From positions 46,957 through 110,956 of the forward strand of contig JACZTL010000007.1 of NCBI GenBank assembly GCA_022573715.1: a stretch of DNA of 64,000 bases, given 5' to 3'. The notes beneath the pieces were generated by a model, which worked only from the letters and a program-made list of their open reading frames with translations, was not told the DNA's origin and did no database searches. Every line of letters begins with the position of its first letter. Within the stretch, counting starts at the first letter, position 1. Of this stretch, positions 53,758-62,788 are shown one piece after another. Both the position numbers and the translations under genes were made by a program. The stretch comes from Bacteroidota bacterium. GTDB taxonomy: Bacteria; Bacteroidota; Ignavibacteria; Ignavibacteriales; Ignavibacteriaceae.

Positions 53758-54380
53758 TTGACGGGCTCTCCAATTTTAAAATTTCTTTTCTCTGCTTCTT
53801 TTATTATTAATTTTACGGAATCTTGAAGAATAAGTTCTGTTTTGTCGCTGTCATGCAGTACTACTATCGAATTATTTTTCAGATAATTCTGTATTGATTT
53901 TTGTACTCTATTAAAATTACCTTTATAGTCCCAAGTTAATAGCGACCACATAACATTTACAAGATTATGCTTTTTTAAAATTATATTAGTAGAAAAAATA
54001 AATCTTCCATGCGGAGGTCTGAAATATTTTATATCATAATTAAACTTATCTTTTAATAAATTATTTGTTCTTTCAATCTCAGCATCAAATACTTCTCTAC
54101 TTACTTCATTTATTTTTTTGTGACTGTAGGTATGATTACCGATTGTATGCCCCTCTTCAATTATTCTTTTGCAAAGCTCGGGATGTTTATTAATATTTTC
54201 ACCCAGACAAAAGAACAATGCTTTTATATTTTTATTTCTCAATAAATCCAATAGTTTTTCTGTCGTCCCGGGATTCGGTCCGTCGTCAAAAGTTAGTAAA
54301 ACCTCTTCATTTTTTGTATTCCACAAAAAACTACCGAAAGCAGCTTTTAATATTTGGGGAGGATCATAAAGAAATTTCAA
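53745..54380 (-). CDS. Polysaccharide deacetylase (NodB-type)
   Basis: A 211-residue carbohydrate esterase family 4 enzyme. The motifs are complete: LLTFDDGPNPGTTEKLLDLL with the Asp pair, EGHTIGNHTYSHKKI with metal His residues, FRPPHGRF and SIVVLHDSD. It removes N- or O-acetyl groups from GlcNAc-type polymers. No signal peptide is visible, so a lipid-linked or cytosolic substrate is possible. TTG start at 54380. It heads the eleven-gene run and overlaps the GT2 gene by 13 nt. Confidence 0.9.
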   Translation of the reverse strand: MKFLYDPPQILKAAFGSFLWNTKNEEVLLTFDDGPNPGTTEKLLDLLRNKNIKALFFCLGENINKHPELCKRIIEEGHTIGNHTYSHKKINEVSREVFDAEIERTNNLLKDKFNYDIKYFRPPHGRFIFSTNIILKKHNLVNVMWSLLTWDYKGNFNRVQKSIQNYLKNNSIVVLHDSDKTELILQDSVKLIIKEAEKRNFKIGEPVNCLK

Positions 54381-54499
54381 ATTACTATTATTATTATTTG
54401 TTTTAAAAGAATGATATTATTTTATAGCAAATATAATTGATATTTATCATTGAATTTATAAAGTTCTTCACTATTTTAATAATAAAAATACAATTATAA

Positions 54500-55366
54500 T
54501 TGAAATATTTCCCCGAACATCAAAAAGGTATAATTGCCATTGTCGTTGCTGCAATTTTATGGAGTACAGGAGGAATATTTATAAAACTTACAACGCTGTC
54601 GCCAATGCAGATTTCTTTTTTCAGGTGTTTGTTTGCAGCACTTGTTTTTCTAGTTGTATTTAAAAGTAAACTTGTAAAAGTAAACTTTTTCACTTTTATA
54701 AATGCAGGCTTTTATGCCGCTGTTTTAATTCTATATGTAATTGCCACTAAAACTACAACAGCCGCCAATGCTGTCTTCCTTCAATATACTGCACCAATAT
54801 ACGTATTAATTTTTGAACCTTTGATAAATAAGACCAAGTATGAGAAAATTAATATAATTACAATTATTGTTTGCTTTATAGGTATGTTTCTTTTTTTTAC
54901 AGGCAAACTTACAGCGGGTAATTTTTACGGGAATATTATCGCACTTTTATCAGGAGTTGCTTTTGCAGCTTTCTTATTGGGAATGAAAAAGAACAAAAAA
55001 GAACATCAATTCGTATCAATTTTTTACGGTAATATTTTTGTTGTTTTAATATCCGTTTATTCAATATTTGAAATCAACACCTTTTCTATGTCAGATTTAC
55101 TTATGGTATCGTATTTGGGAATTTTCCAGGTCGGTGCTGCATACATAATTTTTGCATACGGACTAAAAAGAGTTCTTGCCGTGGAAGCTTCACTTATTTC
55201 AATGATTGAACCTGTGTTAAATCCTGTTTGGGTATTAATAGGTTACGGTGAAATCCCTTCATTAATGGCAAGCATAGGAGGAATGATAATACTTTTTACA
55301 GTTTCACTCAGAGCTTTTATACTGCAGTCCGCTATAATGAAAGCAAGGTATAAGAATTACTTGTAA
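54500..55366 (+). CDS. EamA/DMT-family transporter
   Basis: A 288-residue protein with about ten membrane helices in two EamA repeats. The first repeat starts GIIAIVVAAILWSTGGIFIK; the second has LLSGVAFAAFLLGMKK and ends with SMIEPVLNPVWVLIGYGEIP, a typical EamA string. Such proteins export amino acids, sugars or metabolites; the substrate is unknown. TTG start at 54500. A long-stem hairpin follows at 55414. Confidence 0.87.
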   Translation: MKYFPEHQKGIIAIVVAAILWSTGGIFIKLTTLSPMQISFFRCLFAALVFLVVFKSKLVKVNFFTFINAGFYAAVLILYVIATKTTTAANAVFLQYTAPIYVLIFEPLINKTKYEKINIITIIVCFIGMFLFFTGKLTAGNFYGNIIALLSGVAFAAFLLGMKKNKKEHQFVSIFYGNIFVVLISVYSIFEINTFSMSDLLMVSYLGIFQVGAAYIIFAYGLKRVLAVEASLISMIEPVLNPVWVLIGYGEIPSLMASIGGMIILFTVSLRAFILQSAIMKARYKNYL

Positions 55367-55413
55367 CTTAGTTAAAATTACAGATTACAAATACCGACCT
55401 CCAAATAAATATC

Positions 55414-55461
55414 AAGCACCAATAAACATAAATAGATTTTAGAATTTAATAATTGGTGCTT
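55414..55461. terminator. Bidirectional terminator-like hairpin
   Basis: A perfect 10-bp inverted pair AAGCACCAAT (55414-55423) and ATTGGTGCTT (55452-55461) with a 28-nt loop, followed on the plus strand by CATTTTAAATTTTT. It lies between the convergent EamA gene and the small ORF and pdxH. Confidence 0.5.
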
Positions 55462-55465
55462 CATT

Positions 55466-55600
55466 TTAAATTTTTAACAGCGATTTATCTTTGTAACTTT
55501 CATCTGTGGTCAAGAGTATTATTGGAGGTTTGTTTTGAGCGAGTGAAGTTAAAATTAAAAACAATGTTAGAACTATTATCGATTTTAATTTTAAGGACAT
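55466..55600 (-). CDS. Possible small exported protein
   Basis: A 44-residue frame with a signal-peptide-like start MSLKLKSIIVLTLFLILTSL, an AQN cleavage region and a short tail ending in SYKDKSLLKI. The ATG at 55600 is chosen because it begins the signal; a longer frame to 55657 runs into pdxH. It lies 30 nt past pdxH. It may be a small secreted protein or the start of a lost gene. No family recognised. Confidence 0.35.
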   Translation of the reverse strand: MSLKLKSIIVLTLFLILTSLAQNKPPIILLTTDESYKDKSLLKI

Positions 55601-55629
55601 AAACATAACACAATATAAAATCTTTTTAG

Positions 55630-56274
55630 TTACGGAGAAAGTCTTAATATCCTCCATCCGTTTTCAACCTTTTCATATTTTATCCTGTCGTGAAGTCTCA
55701 TTTCTCTTCCCTGCCAAAATTCAAAAATATTAGGGAGCAAGCGATAACCACCCCAAAAAGGTGGTAGAGGAATTTCCGTTCCTTTGAATTTTTCTTTTAC
55801 TTCATTGTATTTGTTGACAAGATAATCTCTATTAGGAATTTCTTCACTTTGTTTAGACGCCCAGGCACCAAGTTTACTTTCCAAAGGTCTACTGTTAAAA
55901 TATGTCTCAGATTCTTCTCTCGAAATTTTTTCTACAATTCCTGTAATCCTTACTTGCCTTTCAAATTCTTTCCAATAAAAGACTATAGAAGCATTTGGAT
56001 TTTCATTTAACTCTTGCGCTTTTTCGCTTTCATAGTTTGTGTAAAAAACAAAACCGGAATCATCTAATTCTTTTAACAAAATTGTTCTTGCCGATGGCAC
56101 TCCTTTTTTATTAACGGTTGCAAGTGTCATAGCATTAGCGTGAATAATTTTAGCATCAAGTGCTTCTTTCATCCATAGATTAAACTGATTAAAAGGGCTA
56201 TGGTCTATCTTAGACTCAACCAGTTGGTTTTTATATTTTTCTCCTCTAAGATTTGCTAAACTATCGTTATTCAT
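55630..56274 (-). CDS. pdxH: Pyridoxamine 5'-phosphate oxidase
   Basis: FMN enzyme that makes pyridoxal 5'-phosphate from the pyridoxine or pyridoxamine phosphate. The 214 residues carry FNQFNLWMKEALDAKIIHAN, PSARTILLKELDDSGFVFYT, KAQELNENPNASIVFYW, RQVRITGIVEKI, YFNSRPLESKLGAWASKQSE and the C-terminal FEFWQGREMRLHDRIKY with the substrate-binding Arg residues, ending WRILRLSP. All are standard. ATG at 56274. Confidence 0.96.
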   Translation of the reverse strand: MNNDSLANLRGEKYKNQLVESKIDHSPFNQFNLWMKEALDAKIIHANAMTLATVNKKGVPSARTILLKELDDSGFVFYTNYESEKAQELNENPNASIVFYWKEFERQVRITGIVEKISREESETYFNSRPLESKLGAWASKQSEEIPNRDYLVNKYNEVKEKFKGTEIPLPPFWGGYRLLPNIFEFWQGREMRLHDRIKYEKVENGWRILRLSP

Positions 56275-56391
56275 AGAATTGTTTATTAAAAAATGAATTA
56301 TAAAATATAAGTATTAAAATTATTCTATAATAATTAAAATATACTTTTATTGCAGATATAATTTAAGTTATTTAATTTTTGAATGTAATTT

Positions 56392-56464
56392 GCGAGCGTA
56401 ACTCAGTTGGTAGAGTGTCAGCTTCCCAAGCTGAATGTCGCGGGTTCAAGCCCCGTCGCTCGCT
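56392..56464 (+). tRNA. tRNA-Gly (anticodon CCC), second copy
   Basis: 73 nt, same acceptor and D arm as 31669-31741, with anticodon loop TTCCCAA (CCC) and T loop TTCAAGC. It differs from the first copy at only a few positions. Confidence 0.92.
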
Positions 56465-56536
56465 CTTAGAAAGTAAGATATTCTTCATAATATTTTGATA
56501 CTTTCACTAAATAATCACATATTTGAACTTCAAAAT

Positions 56537-56690
56537 TTTGGAGCTTAGTCTGACTAAGGCGGATAGACTCACAGCCTTCAATAAATTTTCGGCTTAAAAG
56601 TTGCTTGTCCGCCGAAATGAAATGTAGGCGGAGTTCAGAGCATCCAGACAAAGTCGGGAGGATCATAGGTTCCAATATCGAATTTGTTCA
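56537..56690 (+). pseudogene. Disrupted tRNA-Val-like remnant with inserted palindromic element
   Basis: TTTGGAGCTTAG at 56537-56548 matches the 5' end of the intact tRNA-Val at 56706; TTCAGAGCA (56633-56641) and ATCATAGGTTC (56662-56672) match its D and T arms, followed by a scrambled 3' end. Between them lies an insert of about 80 nt that begins with a CTTAGTC-T-GACTAAG hairpin and contains TCCGCC/GGCGGA arms. The anticodon region is not recognisable. Confidence 0.45.
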
Positions 56691-56705
56691 TATTTATTTA
56701 TTTTT

Positions 56706-56780
56706 GGGAGCTTAGCTCAGTTGGTTCAGAGCACCTGCCTTACAAGCAGGGGGTCATAGGTTCGAATCCTATAGCTCCCA
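56706..56780 (+). tRNA. tRNA-Val (anticodon TAC)
   Basis: 75 nt: acceptor GGGAGCT/AGCTCCC, D arm AGCTCAGTTGGTTCAGAGC, anticodon stem CCTGC/GCAGG around CTTACAA (anticodon TAC), T arm ATAGGTTCGAATCCTAT. Discriminator A; CCA is not encoded. Confidence 0.94.
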
Positions 56781-56818
56781 CAAAAAAGTCTTTTTTTAAA
56801 TAGCGATACCATCACAGT

Positions 56819-57007
56819 ATGGATAACTTTTATGTTTATATTATCCATTCCTCTACCGATAAATATTATATCGGACAAACCAAAAACCTTGACGACAGAA
56901 TAAATAGACGTAACACCAATAGATCAGAGTACACTAAAAACAAAGGGAAATGGAAGGTCGCTTCATATTTAAAATTAAATTCAAGGTCAAAAGCTGTAAG
57001 GCTATAG
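56819..57007 (+). pseudogene. Truncated GIY-YIG endonuclease-domain gene
   Basis: A 62-residue frame starting with VYIIHSSTDKYYIGQTKNLDDRI, the GIY-YIG signature (here VYI...YIG), and NTNRSEYTKNKGKWKVASYL, then RSKAVRL and a stop TAG. Related small proteins (80-95 residues) go on with a helix around E-x-x-LK after this point, which is missing. The gene begins 38 nt after tRNA-Val. It is either a minimal protein or a 3'-truncated gene. The Arg of the active site (DDRINRR) is present; the metal-binding Glu that comes later is probably lost. Confidence 0.6.
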
Positions 57008-57076
57008 AGCAAACTTAAGTATACTTAAATTCACTTTAATAAAAATATTTCTTATTTTTTATATGTAAATAATCTT

Positions 57077-57082
57077 GGAGGG
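57077..57082 (+). promoter_or_regulatory. Strong ribosome binding site of the TonB-dependent receptor
   Basis: GGAGGG ends seven bases before the ATG at 57090. Such a full Shine-Dalgarno sequence is uncommon in this window and fixes the start. Confidence 0.7.
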
Positions 57083-57089
57083 ATGATTT

Positions 57090-59873
57090 ATGAAAGGATT
57101 GTTACTCTTCTTTATTATCTTCATATCTGCTTTTAATATCTTGGCAAAGAATATCTCAGCTGATTCCACATCATATAAATATAGCACAGTAATTACCGAT
57201 ACAATTGAAGTAAATTTACCAAAAGAGATAACCGCTAAAGATATTTCAAGACTGCCGGTAAGGGATTTCAAAAATATAATAGAACTTACACCAGGAGTTA
57301 TCTTAAATAATAATATAATTTATATGCGCGGAAGCAGAGGTGATGAAACAGGATATATTTTAGACGGAATTGATATTCGAAATAAACTAACAGGTAAACG
57401 GAATATAACTATTGTTCCGGATGCAATCAGTAAAATAGGATTTAACACCGGCGGATACGGAGTAAATTATGGAGGCTCTAGCGGTGGAATTATAAACACT
57501 CATCTTAAAACCGGTACTTCCAAACTAAAATTTACAATTGAATATGTAACCGATAATTTAAATTTTCAAAGTAAGAACAATCGTTTTAATAGTGAAAAAT
57601 TTATTGGTACACACAGTTACGGTTACAACGAATTTACTGCAACAGCAAGCGATCCTTTTTTAAATAATAAAATAAAATTCTTTGCTTTGTTTAATTCAAA
57701 TTGGAAACTTGATAAAAATCCACGACCATTCCCTGGTATTAATTTAGGAACAATTACTGATAATCTTTCATTTACCCCGGAAACAAATTCAATTACTTTG
57801 AATTATCCTGCCGGTCCTACTTTTAGGACTTCAAAACAAACATATACTGGAACCGGGACAATTACATTTGATCTAAATGATATAAAAATAAAGGCGGTCG
57901 GTACTTATACTAATATTTCAAGTGATAGAGGCGGTGGTGGAAATATTTTGCAAATATTAGATTTGAACCGAATTGGAATTAACAGAGGTTACAACGCTGC
58001 AGCTTCCGTTCAACTTACGCATCAATTAAATCCGACAACATTTTACCAGTTAAATCTTGGATTTACTGTTTCTGCAAATACAGCAATGGACCCTCTCTTG
58101 CAAGAAAATTGGATGGTTTACGGAGACAGCGTTGCCAATGCAAATGTAGGCGCTGTGTGGTACAGAACTAATCAAGATATTGTTACAGGGAGGATGGGAA
58201 GGTATGTACGTCCTACATCTTATTATATTCTTGGCTTTAGATTTTCAGCTCCGAACGACGTCCTCGGCTCATATTCATATGGCGGATTTGAGAAATATAA
58301 AAATGAAGAATTCTCAATTAAAGGTTTTATTTCAAAAAAATTAGACAAAATACATTCAATAAAATTCGGTGGTGAATATAGTACAAATATTTACAGAAGT
58401 TTTAATGTATTGGCACCGGGTATAGCAGAAAGAATTAATTCAAATAATCAACTTCCTGAATCTCGTAGGGTAACATTGAAAGAGGTTTTTTATCCTTTAG
58501 TTAATTCATATGGTTATGACTTATTTGGAAATGAAGTAAACGATGAATTTAATCCAAGCGGTAATTATTTAGACAATGGAGCCTTTGCGCCCAGGCGTCC
58601 AAAATTTGCTTCTCTTTTCATTGAAGACAAAATAACATATAAAAATGTATTAATGAAAATAGGTTTAAGATACGACTATATAGACGTGGACAACATTATG
58701 CCTATCGATCCTGCAAATCCTCAAACTTTTATAGATAACTATATAGGTGTAATAAAGCCAGATGGATTCAAAAAATCTCCTACATTTTCAACCTTAAGTC
58801 CGCGTTTAAGTCTATCCTATTCATTGCCTAACAACTATGTTTTACATTCACAAATGGGACGATATATTCAACAATCTCAGCTATTAGATATGTACAACGG
58901 CTTATATTATAATATAATAGATTTTTTTGCTGATAGATCACTCCCTATACCAAAATCCTGGTATTTAAAGCCTATAAAAACGACACAATTTGAAATCGGG
59001 TTTACTAAATATATTTCTGACTTTGCTTCGTTTGATATAACGACTTATTATAGAAATATAACCGATTTAGTTGTCTTTGCATTTCAGAAAACTGAAGTTG
59101 GATCATCTTCTGGAGCTTATGCTACATTGGTAAACGGCGAATCAGCAATTGCCAAAGGCATAGAGTTATCCTTTAATCTGCAAAGAACAAAAAGATTACA
59201 AGCAAATGCTATATTTTCCTTTCAAAGTACAAGCGGTACTGGTTCAGATTCATATTCTCAATTATTAAATAATAACTTTTTTAAAGACGGTAGTTTGAGC
59301 CTTGAACCCAGAGCGAATACCCCATTAGATTACAACCGTGAGATTACAGGTAACATCAATTTTGATTACAGATTTTCTAATGATGAAACATCGGATATAC
59401 TAAAAAATTTAGGAGTAAACTTATTATTAACATTTGCAAGCGGTCACCCTTACACTTTAAGCATAGGTAGAGGAGACAGATACGGGGGCCTTGAAAGTAA
59501 CCCAAGGTTTAGAACTCCTGTTGAGGAATTGAATTCTTCAAGGACTCCTTGGATTTATCAAGTAAATCTTAGAGTGGATAAAACTTTTAATATTTTAGAT
59601 AAACTGAAAGCTAATGTTTATCTGTATGTTATTAACCTATTTGACAGGGTGAATATTCAAAATGTATTTATAAGAACCGGCTCTCCTTTTGACGACGGTT
59701 TTTTAAGTGACCCGACATTGGGTGGGACATTACACCCTGCTCAAAGACAGGACTATGAAAATCTTTACAGAGCCATTAATATAGATTATTTCCAAAATTA
59801 TCTACGTACTACCGGTAATTCATTATTCGGTCAGCCAAGACAAATAAGATTTGGTATTAGATTGGAATACTGA
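57090..59873 (+). CDS. TonB-dependent outer-membrane receptor
   Basis: A 927-residue receptor. Signal peptide 1-20 (ending NILAKN), then a plug domain: ITAKDISRLPVRDFKNIIEL, TPGVILNNNIIYMRGSRGDE, TGYILDGIDIRNKLTGKRN, ISKIGFNTGGYGVNYGGSSG. A 22-strand-type barrel follows with repeated aromatic strands and ends in RQIRFGIRLEY. The N-terminal carboxypeptidase-like domain common in Bacteroidota SusC types is missing, as is an obvious SusD partner, so it is closer to the simple CirA/FepA-like receptors. Ligand unknown. It stands alone, with a strong ribosome site. Confidence 0.88.
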   Translation: MKGLLLFFIIFISAFNILAKNISADSTSYKYSTVITDTIEVNLPKEITAKDISRLPVRDFKNIIELTPGVILNNNIIYMRGSRGDETGYILDGIDIRNKLTGKRNITIVPDAISKIGFNTGGYGVNYGGSSGGIINTHLKTGTSKLKFTIEYVTDNLNFQSKNNRFNSEKFIGTHSYGYNEFTATASDPFLNNKIKFFALFNSNWKLDKNPRPFPGINLGTITDNLSFTPETNSITLNYPAGPTFRTSKQTYTGTGTITFDLNDIKIKAVGTYTNISSDRGGGGNILQILDLNRIGINRGYNAAASVQLTHQLNPTTFYQLNLGFTVSANTAMDPLLQENWMVYGDSVANANVGAVWYRTNQDIVTGRMGRYVRPTSYYILGFRFSAPNDVLGSYSYGGFEKYKNEEFSIKGFISKKLDKIHSIKFGGEYSTNIYRSFNVLAPGIAERINSNNQLPESRRVTLKEVFYPLVNSYGYDLFGNEVNDEFNPSGNYLDNGAFAPRRPKFASLFIEDKITYKNVLMKIGLRYDYIDVDNIMPIDPANPQTFIDNYIGVIKPDGFKKSPTFSTLSPRLSLSYSLPNNYVLHSQMGRYIQQSQLLDMYNGLYYNIIDFFADRSLPIPKSWYLKPIKTTQFEIGFTKYISDFASFDITTYYRNITDLVVFAFQKTEVGSSSGAYATLVNGESAIAKGIELSFNLQRTKRLQANAIFSFQSTSGTGSDSYSQLLNNNFFKDGSLSLEPRANTPLDYNREITGNINFDYRFSNDETSDILKNLGVNLLLTFASGHPYTLSIGRGDRYGGLESNPRFRTPVEELNSSRTPWIYQVNLRVDKTFNILDKLKANVYLYVINLFDRVNIQNVFIRTGSPFDDGFLSDPTLGGTLHPAQRQDYENLYRAINIDYFQNYLRTTGNSLFGQPRQIRFGIRLEY

Positions 59874-59929
59874 AGGGAATCAGAAAAGAATATCACTTAT
59901 TGAATTTATTTGAACAATAAAATAAATTA

Positions 59930-60796
59930 TTAATAACTGCTTTCGCTTTTTTGTCCCAGTACAATTTTAACACTTGCACTTGCGCCTATTCTGTCAGCTC
60001 CGCTGGCTATCATCGCATTTGCATCTTCCCTTGAACGGATTCCCCCTGAAGCTTTTACACCGACGGAACTGCCGACAACATATTTCATCAACGCAATATC
60101 ACCAACGGTAGCTCCGCCTTTGCTAAAACCCGTTGATGTTTTTACAAAATCTGCACCGGCGTGTTTACAAATTATGCATGCTTTAATTTTTTCTTCATCC
60201 GTTAGCAAAGCTGTTTCTAAAATTACTTTACAAATATTGTTATTTTTTTTGGCAGCAAGTACAACTTGATTAACATCGTTAAATACATAATCATAGTTCC
60301 CCTGCTTTAGTTGGCCGACATTAATAACCATATCAATTTCTTCAGCACCGTTTTTAATTGCCTGTTCTGCTTCAAATCTTTTTGCCTCTGTTGTAGTTGC
60401 TCCAAGGGGAAAGCCTATAACGGTACATACTTTAACATTGCTTCCTTTCAACAAATTACTGCACAAAGAAACATTGCCCGGATTTACACAAACTGAAGCA
60501 AACTGGTATTTCTTTGCTTCATCGCATAAAGCTGTTATATCGTCAACAGTTGCATCAGGTTTTAAAAGAGTGTGATCAATTTTTCTCGCTATGCTTTTGT
60601 TTGCAAGTATATCGCCTATTCCTAAACCTGCGGCAATTCTATCTGCTCCGCTGTTAACAATATTAGTAACGGCATTCGGTTGTGTCACTACATTTGTTTC
60701 CCAGCCTTTGCAAGAATCGCCCTTGCAATAAAATTCTCTTAAAGTTTTCTCTAATAATTCTTCGGCATCTAATTTTGTTGTATTTGTGTAACTCAT
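59930..60796 (-). CDS. deoC: Deoxyribose-phosphate aldolase with N-terminal extension
   Basis: Splits deoxyribose-5-phosphate into glyceraldehyde-3-phosphate and acetaldehyde. The catalytic barrel (about 67-280) has [76 protein letters not shown] and [15 protein letters not shown] with the Schiff-base Lys, then [16 protein letters not shown]. Before it come about 65 extra residues with CKGDSCKGW and [11 protein letters not shown]; the latter echoes [14 protein letters not shown] at the C terminus. The ATG at 60796, preceded by GGTGGA, is preferred over TTG at 60808. It overlaps the end region of folD by no bases but is adjacent to it. Confidence 0.92.
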   Translation of the reverse strand: MSYTNTTKLDAEELLEKTLREFYCKGDSCKGWETNVVTQPNAVTNIVNSGADRIAAGLGIGDILANKSIARKIDHTLLKPDATVDDITALCDEAKKYQFASVCVNPGNVSLCSNLLKGSNVKVCTVIGFPLGATTTEAKRFEAEQAIKNGAEEIDMVINVGQLKQGNYDYVFNDVNQVVLAAKKNNNICKVILETALLTDEEKIKACIICKHAGADFVKTSTGFSKGGATVGDIALMKYVVGSSVGVKASGGIRSREDANAMIASGADRIGASASVKIVLGQKSESSY

Positions 60797-60797
60797 T

Positions 60798-61676
60798 TTA
60801 TCCACCAAATTTTTGATATGCTTTGAATGTGTTTTTAAGCAGCATCGCTATAGTCATCGGACCAACTCCGCCGGGAACAGGTGTAATATATGAACATTTT
60901 TGTGAAATCGCATTAAAATCCACATCGCCTACTACCCTGTAACCATTCTTTTTTGAGGCATCCTCTACGCGGTTAATTCCTACATCAATTATAACCACTC
61001 CCTCTTTTACCATATCTTTTGTAATAAATTCCGCTTTACCGATTGCGGAAATAAGTATATCAGCTTGCTTTGTAAAATAAGAAAGATCTTCCGCGGCAGA
61101 ATGACAAACGGTAACAATTGAATTTGCGAACTCTTCCTTTTGAACCATAATATTTGCAATCGGTTTACCCACAATGTTACTTCGTCCGACAATTACAACG
61201 TGTTTGCCCTTCGTTTCTATTTTATATCTTTTTAATAATTCTTGAATTCCGGCAGGTGTGCAAGAACGGAGTGCATCTTTACCGATTACCAATCTTCCGA
61301 CATTTACCGGGTGAAAACCGTCAACATCTTTTTCGGGATTTATTGATTCTATTATTTTATCTTCATTGATATGAGCAGGCAGAGGTAGTTGGACAAGTAT
61401 TCCGTGAAAATTAGAGTCTTTGTTATATTTATTAACAAGATTTAACAGTTCTTCTTCGGTTGTATCTGCAGGAAGTATCTCAGTTTTACTCAGTATACCA
61501 ATTTGTTCGCAAGCTTTACCTTTGCTTTTAACATAAATCTGAGAAGCATGATTATCACCGACCAAAATTGCAACTAAACCGGGTACTTTTTTTCCACTCT
61601 GCTTCAGTTTGCTTATTTCTTTTTTTAGTTCTTCTTTTATTTCGACTGCTACTTTTTTACCGTCTATAATTTGCAT
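60798..61676 (-). CDS. folD: Bifunctional methylenetetrahydrofolate dehydrogenase / cyclohydrolase
   Basis: Interconverts methylene- and formyl-tetrahydrofolate with NADP. The 292 residues begin [20 protein letters not shown]; this ATG (61676) is chosen because a longer frame to 61745 only adds 23 unrelated residues. Motifs: [20 protein letters not shown] with the catalytic Lys, [42 protein letters not shown] and [16 protein letters not shown]. It is directly followed by deoC; both deal with one-carbon or nucleoside metabolism. Confidence 0.96.
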   Translation of the reverse strand: MQIIDGKKVAVEIKEELKKEISKLKQSGKKVPGLVAILVGDNHASQIYVKSKGKACEQIGILSKTEILPADTTEEELLNLVNKYNKDSNFHGILVQLPLPAHINEDKIIESINPEKDVDGFHPVNVGRLVIGKDALRSCTPAGIQELLKRYKIETKGKHVVIVGRSNIVGKPIANIMVQKEEFANSIVTVCHSAAEDLSYFTKQADILISAIGKAEFITKDMVKEGVVIIDVGINRVEDASKKNGYRVVGDVDFNAISQKCSYITPVPGGVGPMTIAMLLKNTFKAYQKFGG

Positions 61677-61804
61677 AATATAAAATGTATCCGCAGGTTT
61701 TAGGCTGCGTTTATTTTTTAAAATAATTTTTACGCAACCTGTCACAAAGTGATTCCTTCAGAAAAAGCTACGGTTACAATGTGTTTTTATAATGAATATT
61801 TCTC

Positions 61805-62785
61805 TTAAATCTTATAATCATATTTTTTAGTCAAATATGATTTTAATTTTTTATCATTTATAATTTCTTTGGCAAATGGATTGGAATTCTGCCAGCCTGT
61901 CTTTCCTGTCTTTCTAAAATTTTCTAATCTTCTTAGTGTAATTTCGCAAAAAATCGGATCAATGTCAGAAGTAAAACATTTTCTACCCATTTTTTCACAA
62001 CCAATTAAAGTAGTACCTGAATGCGAAAAAAAATCAATAACGATATCATTCTTTTTGCTGCCGGCTTTAATAATTCTTTCGATCGCTTTCAATGGTTTTT
62101 GTGCATAACAACCATTTACGTTTTCTTCCATTCTGTAAAATACCTGCTGAATATCGACCCATACGTTTCCAGCACGAATATTTGCGGATTTACTTCTTTC
62201 AATATTTTCAGTCTGCTGGCCGTTTACAGTTTTGTAATATCCTTTTAAAATTTTAGGAATGTCAGTGTGCTCCGCCTTAATATTAAATCCGGGATTTCCT
62301 TTAATATAATAAAGTAATTCCTGCCTGATTGACATCCAGTTTTTCTGTGTCCCGTATCCACGTTGGTTTCTCAATGTTATAAAACTTTTTGATTTGAATT
62401 TCACACTTTTCATCATTTTCATAAATTCGGGTAAAGGTGAAAAACCGTTTTTTTGATCTGCGCCGAGCCAAACGTAAAAAAAAGCATCAGTATCCAAAAC
62501 TGAGTAAATATTTTTAACCCATTTTTCGCACCAATTAATAAATTTTACGGTATTTGTTTCTTTGAATGCTACAAAATTATACGGCGGGTCCTGAATTGAA
62601 AGAACAGCTTCTTTGCCATCCATTATTTTTTTTAATGAATTTTTATCAGCAATATCTATGCAAGCAATAATGTGCTTTCCAATTTTATCTTCCCAAATAT
62701 CTCCAATTTGAAATCGACAATATGGTAAAAGTAGTTTTTTTAATTCGGGGTCTTTGTCTATTCTTGGTAACGGGAAATTGGTCAT
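61805..62785 (-). CDS. Solitary DNA methyltransferase (DPPY type)
   Basis: A 326-residue DNA adenine-N6 or cytosine-N4 methyltransferase. The catalytic motif IV is DPPY (66-69, in SIQDPPYNF) and the SAM motif I is DFFSHSGTTLIGCEKMGRKC (about 252-271), in the order IV-then-I that marks the beta class. TDIDPIFCEITLRRLENF is motif II. No restriction enzyme, specificity subunit or helicase is near. It may be an orphan methylase acting in regulation or protection. The MutL of this window lacks intact nuclease motifs, so a methyl-directed repair link can be considered. ATG at 62785; target sequence unknown. Confidence 0.86.
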   Translation of the reverse strand: MTNFPLPRIDKDPELKKLLLPYCRFQIGDIWEDKIGKHIIACIDIADKNSLKKIMDGKEAVLSIQDPPYNFVAFKETNTVKFINWCEKWVKNIYSVLDTDAFFYVWLGADQKNGFSPLPEFMKMMKSVKFKSKSFITLRNQRGYGTQKNWMSIRQELLYYIKGNPGFNIKAEHTDIPKILKGYYKTVNGQQTENIERSKSANIRAGNVWVDIQQVFYRMEENVNGCYAQKPLKAIERIIKAGSKKNDIVIDFFSHSGTTLIGCEKMGRKCFTSDIDPIFCEITLRRLENFRKTGKTGWQNSNPFAKEIINDKKLKSYLTKKYDYKI

Positions 62786-62788
62786 TAG

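Noticed and set aside
56466..56675. 69-codon minus-strand frame between tRNA-Gly and tRNA-Val
   Set aside because: It overlaps the tRNA-like remnant and palindromic insert and has no protein-like features.
57015..57028. 14-bp perfect palindrome TTAAGTATACTTAA before the TonB-dependent receptor
   Set aside because: Same reason; it might be an operator but cannot be told from chance without comparison.
61677..61804. Inverted arms AGGTTGCGT/ACGCAGCCT after the DNA methyltransferase gene
   Set aside because: A possible terminator, but the arms are far apart, with one weak pair and no clear T-run after the second arm.
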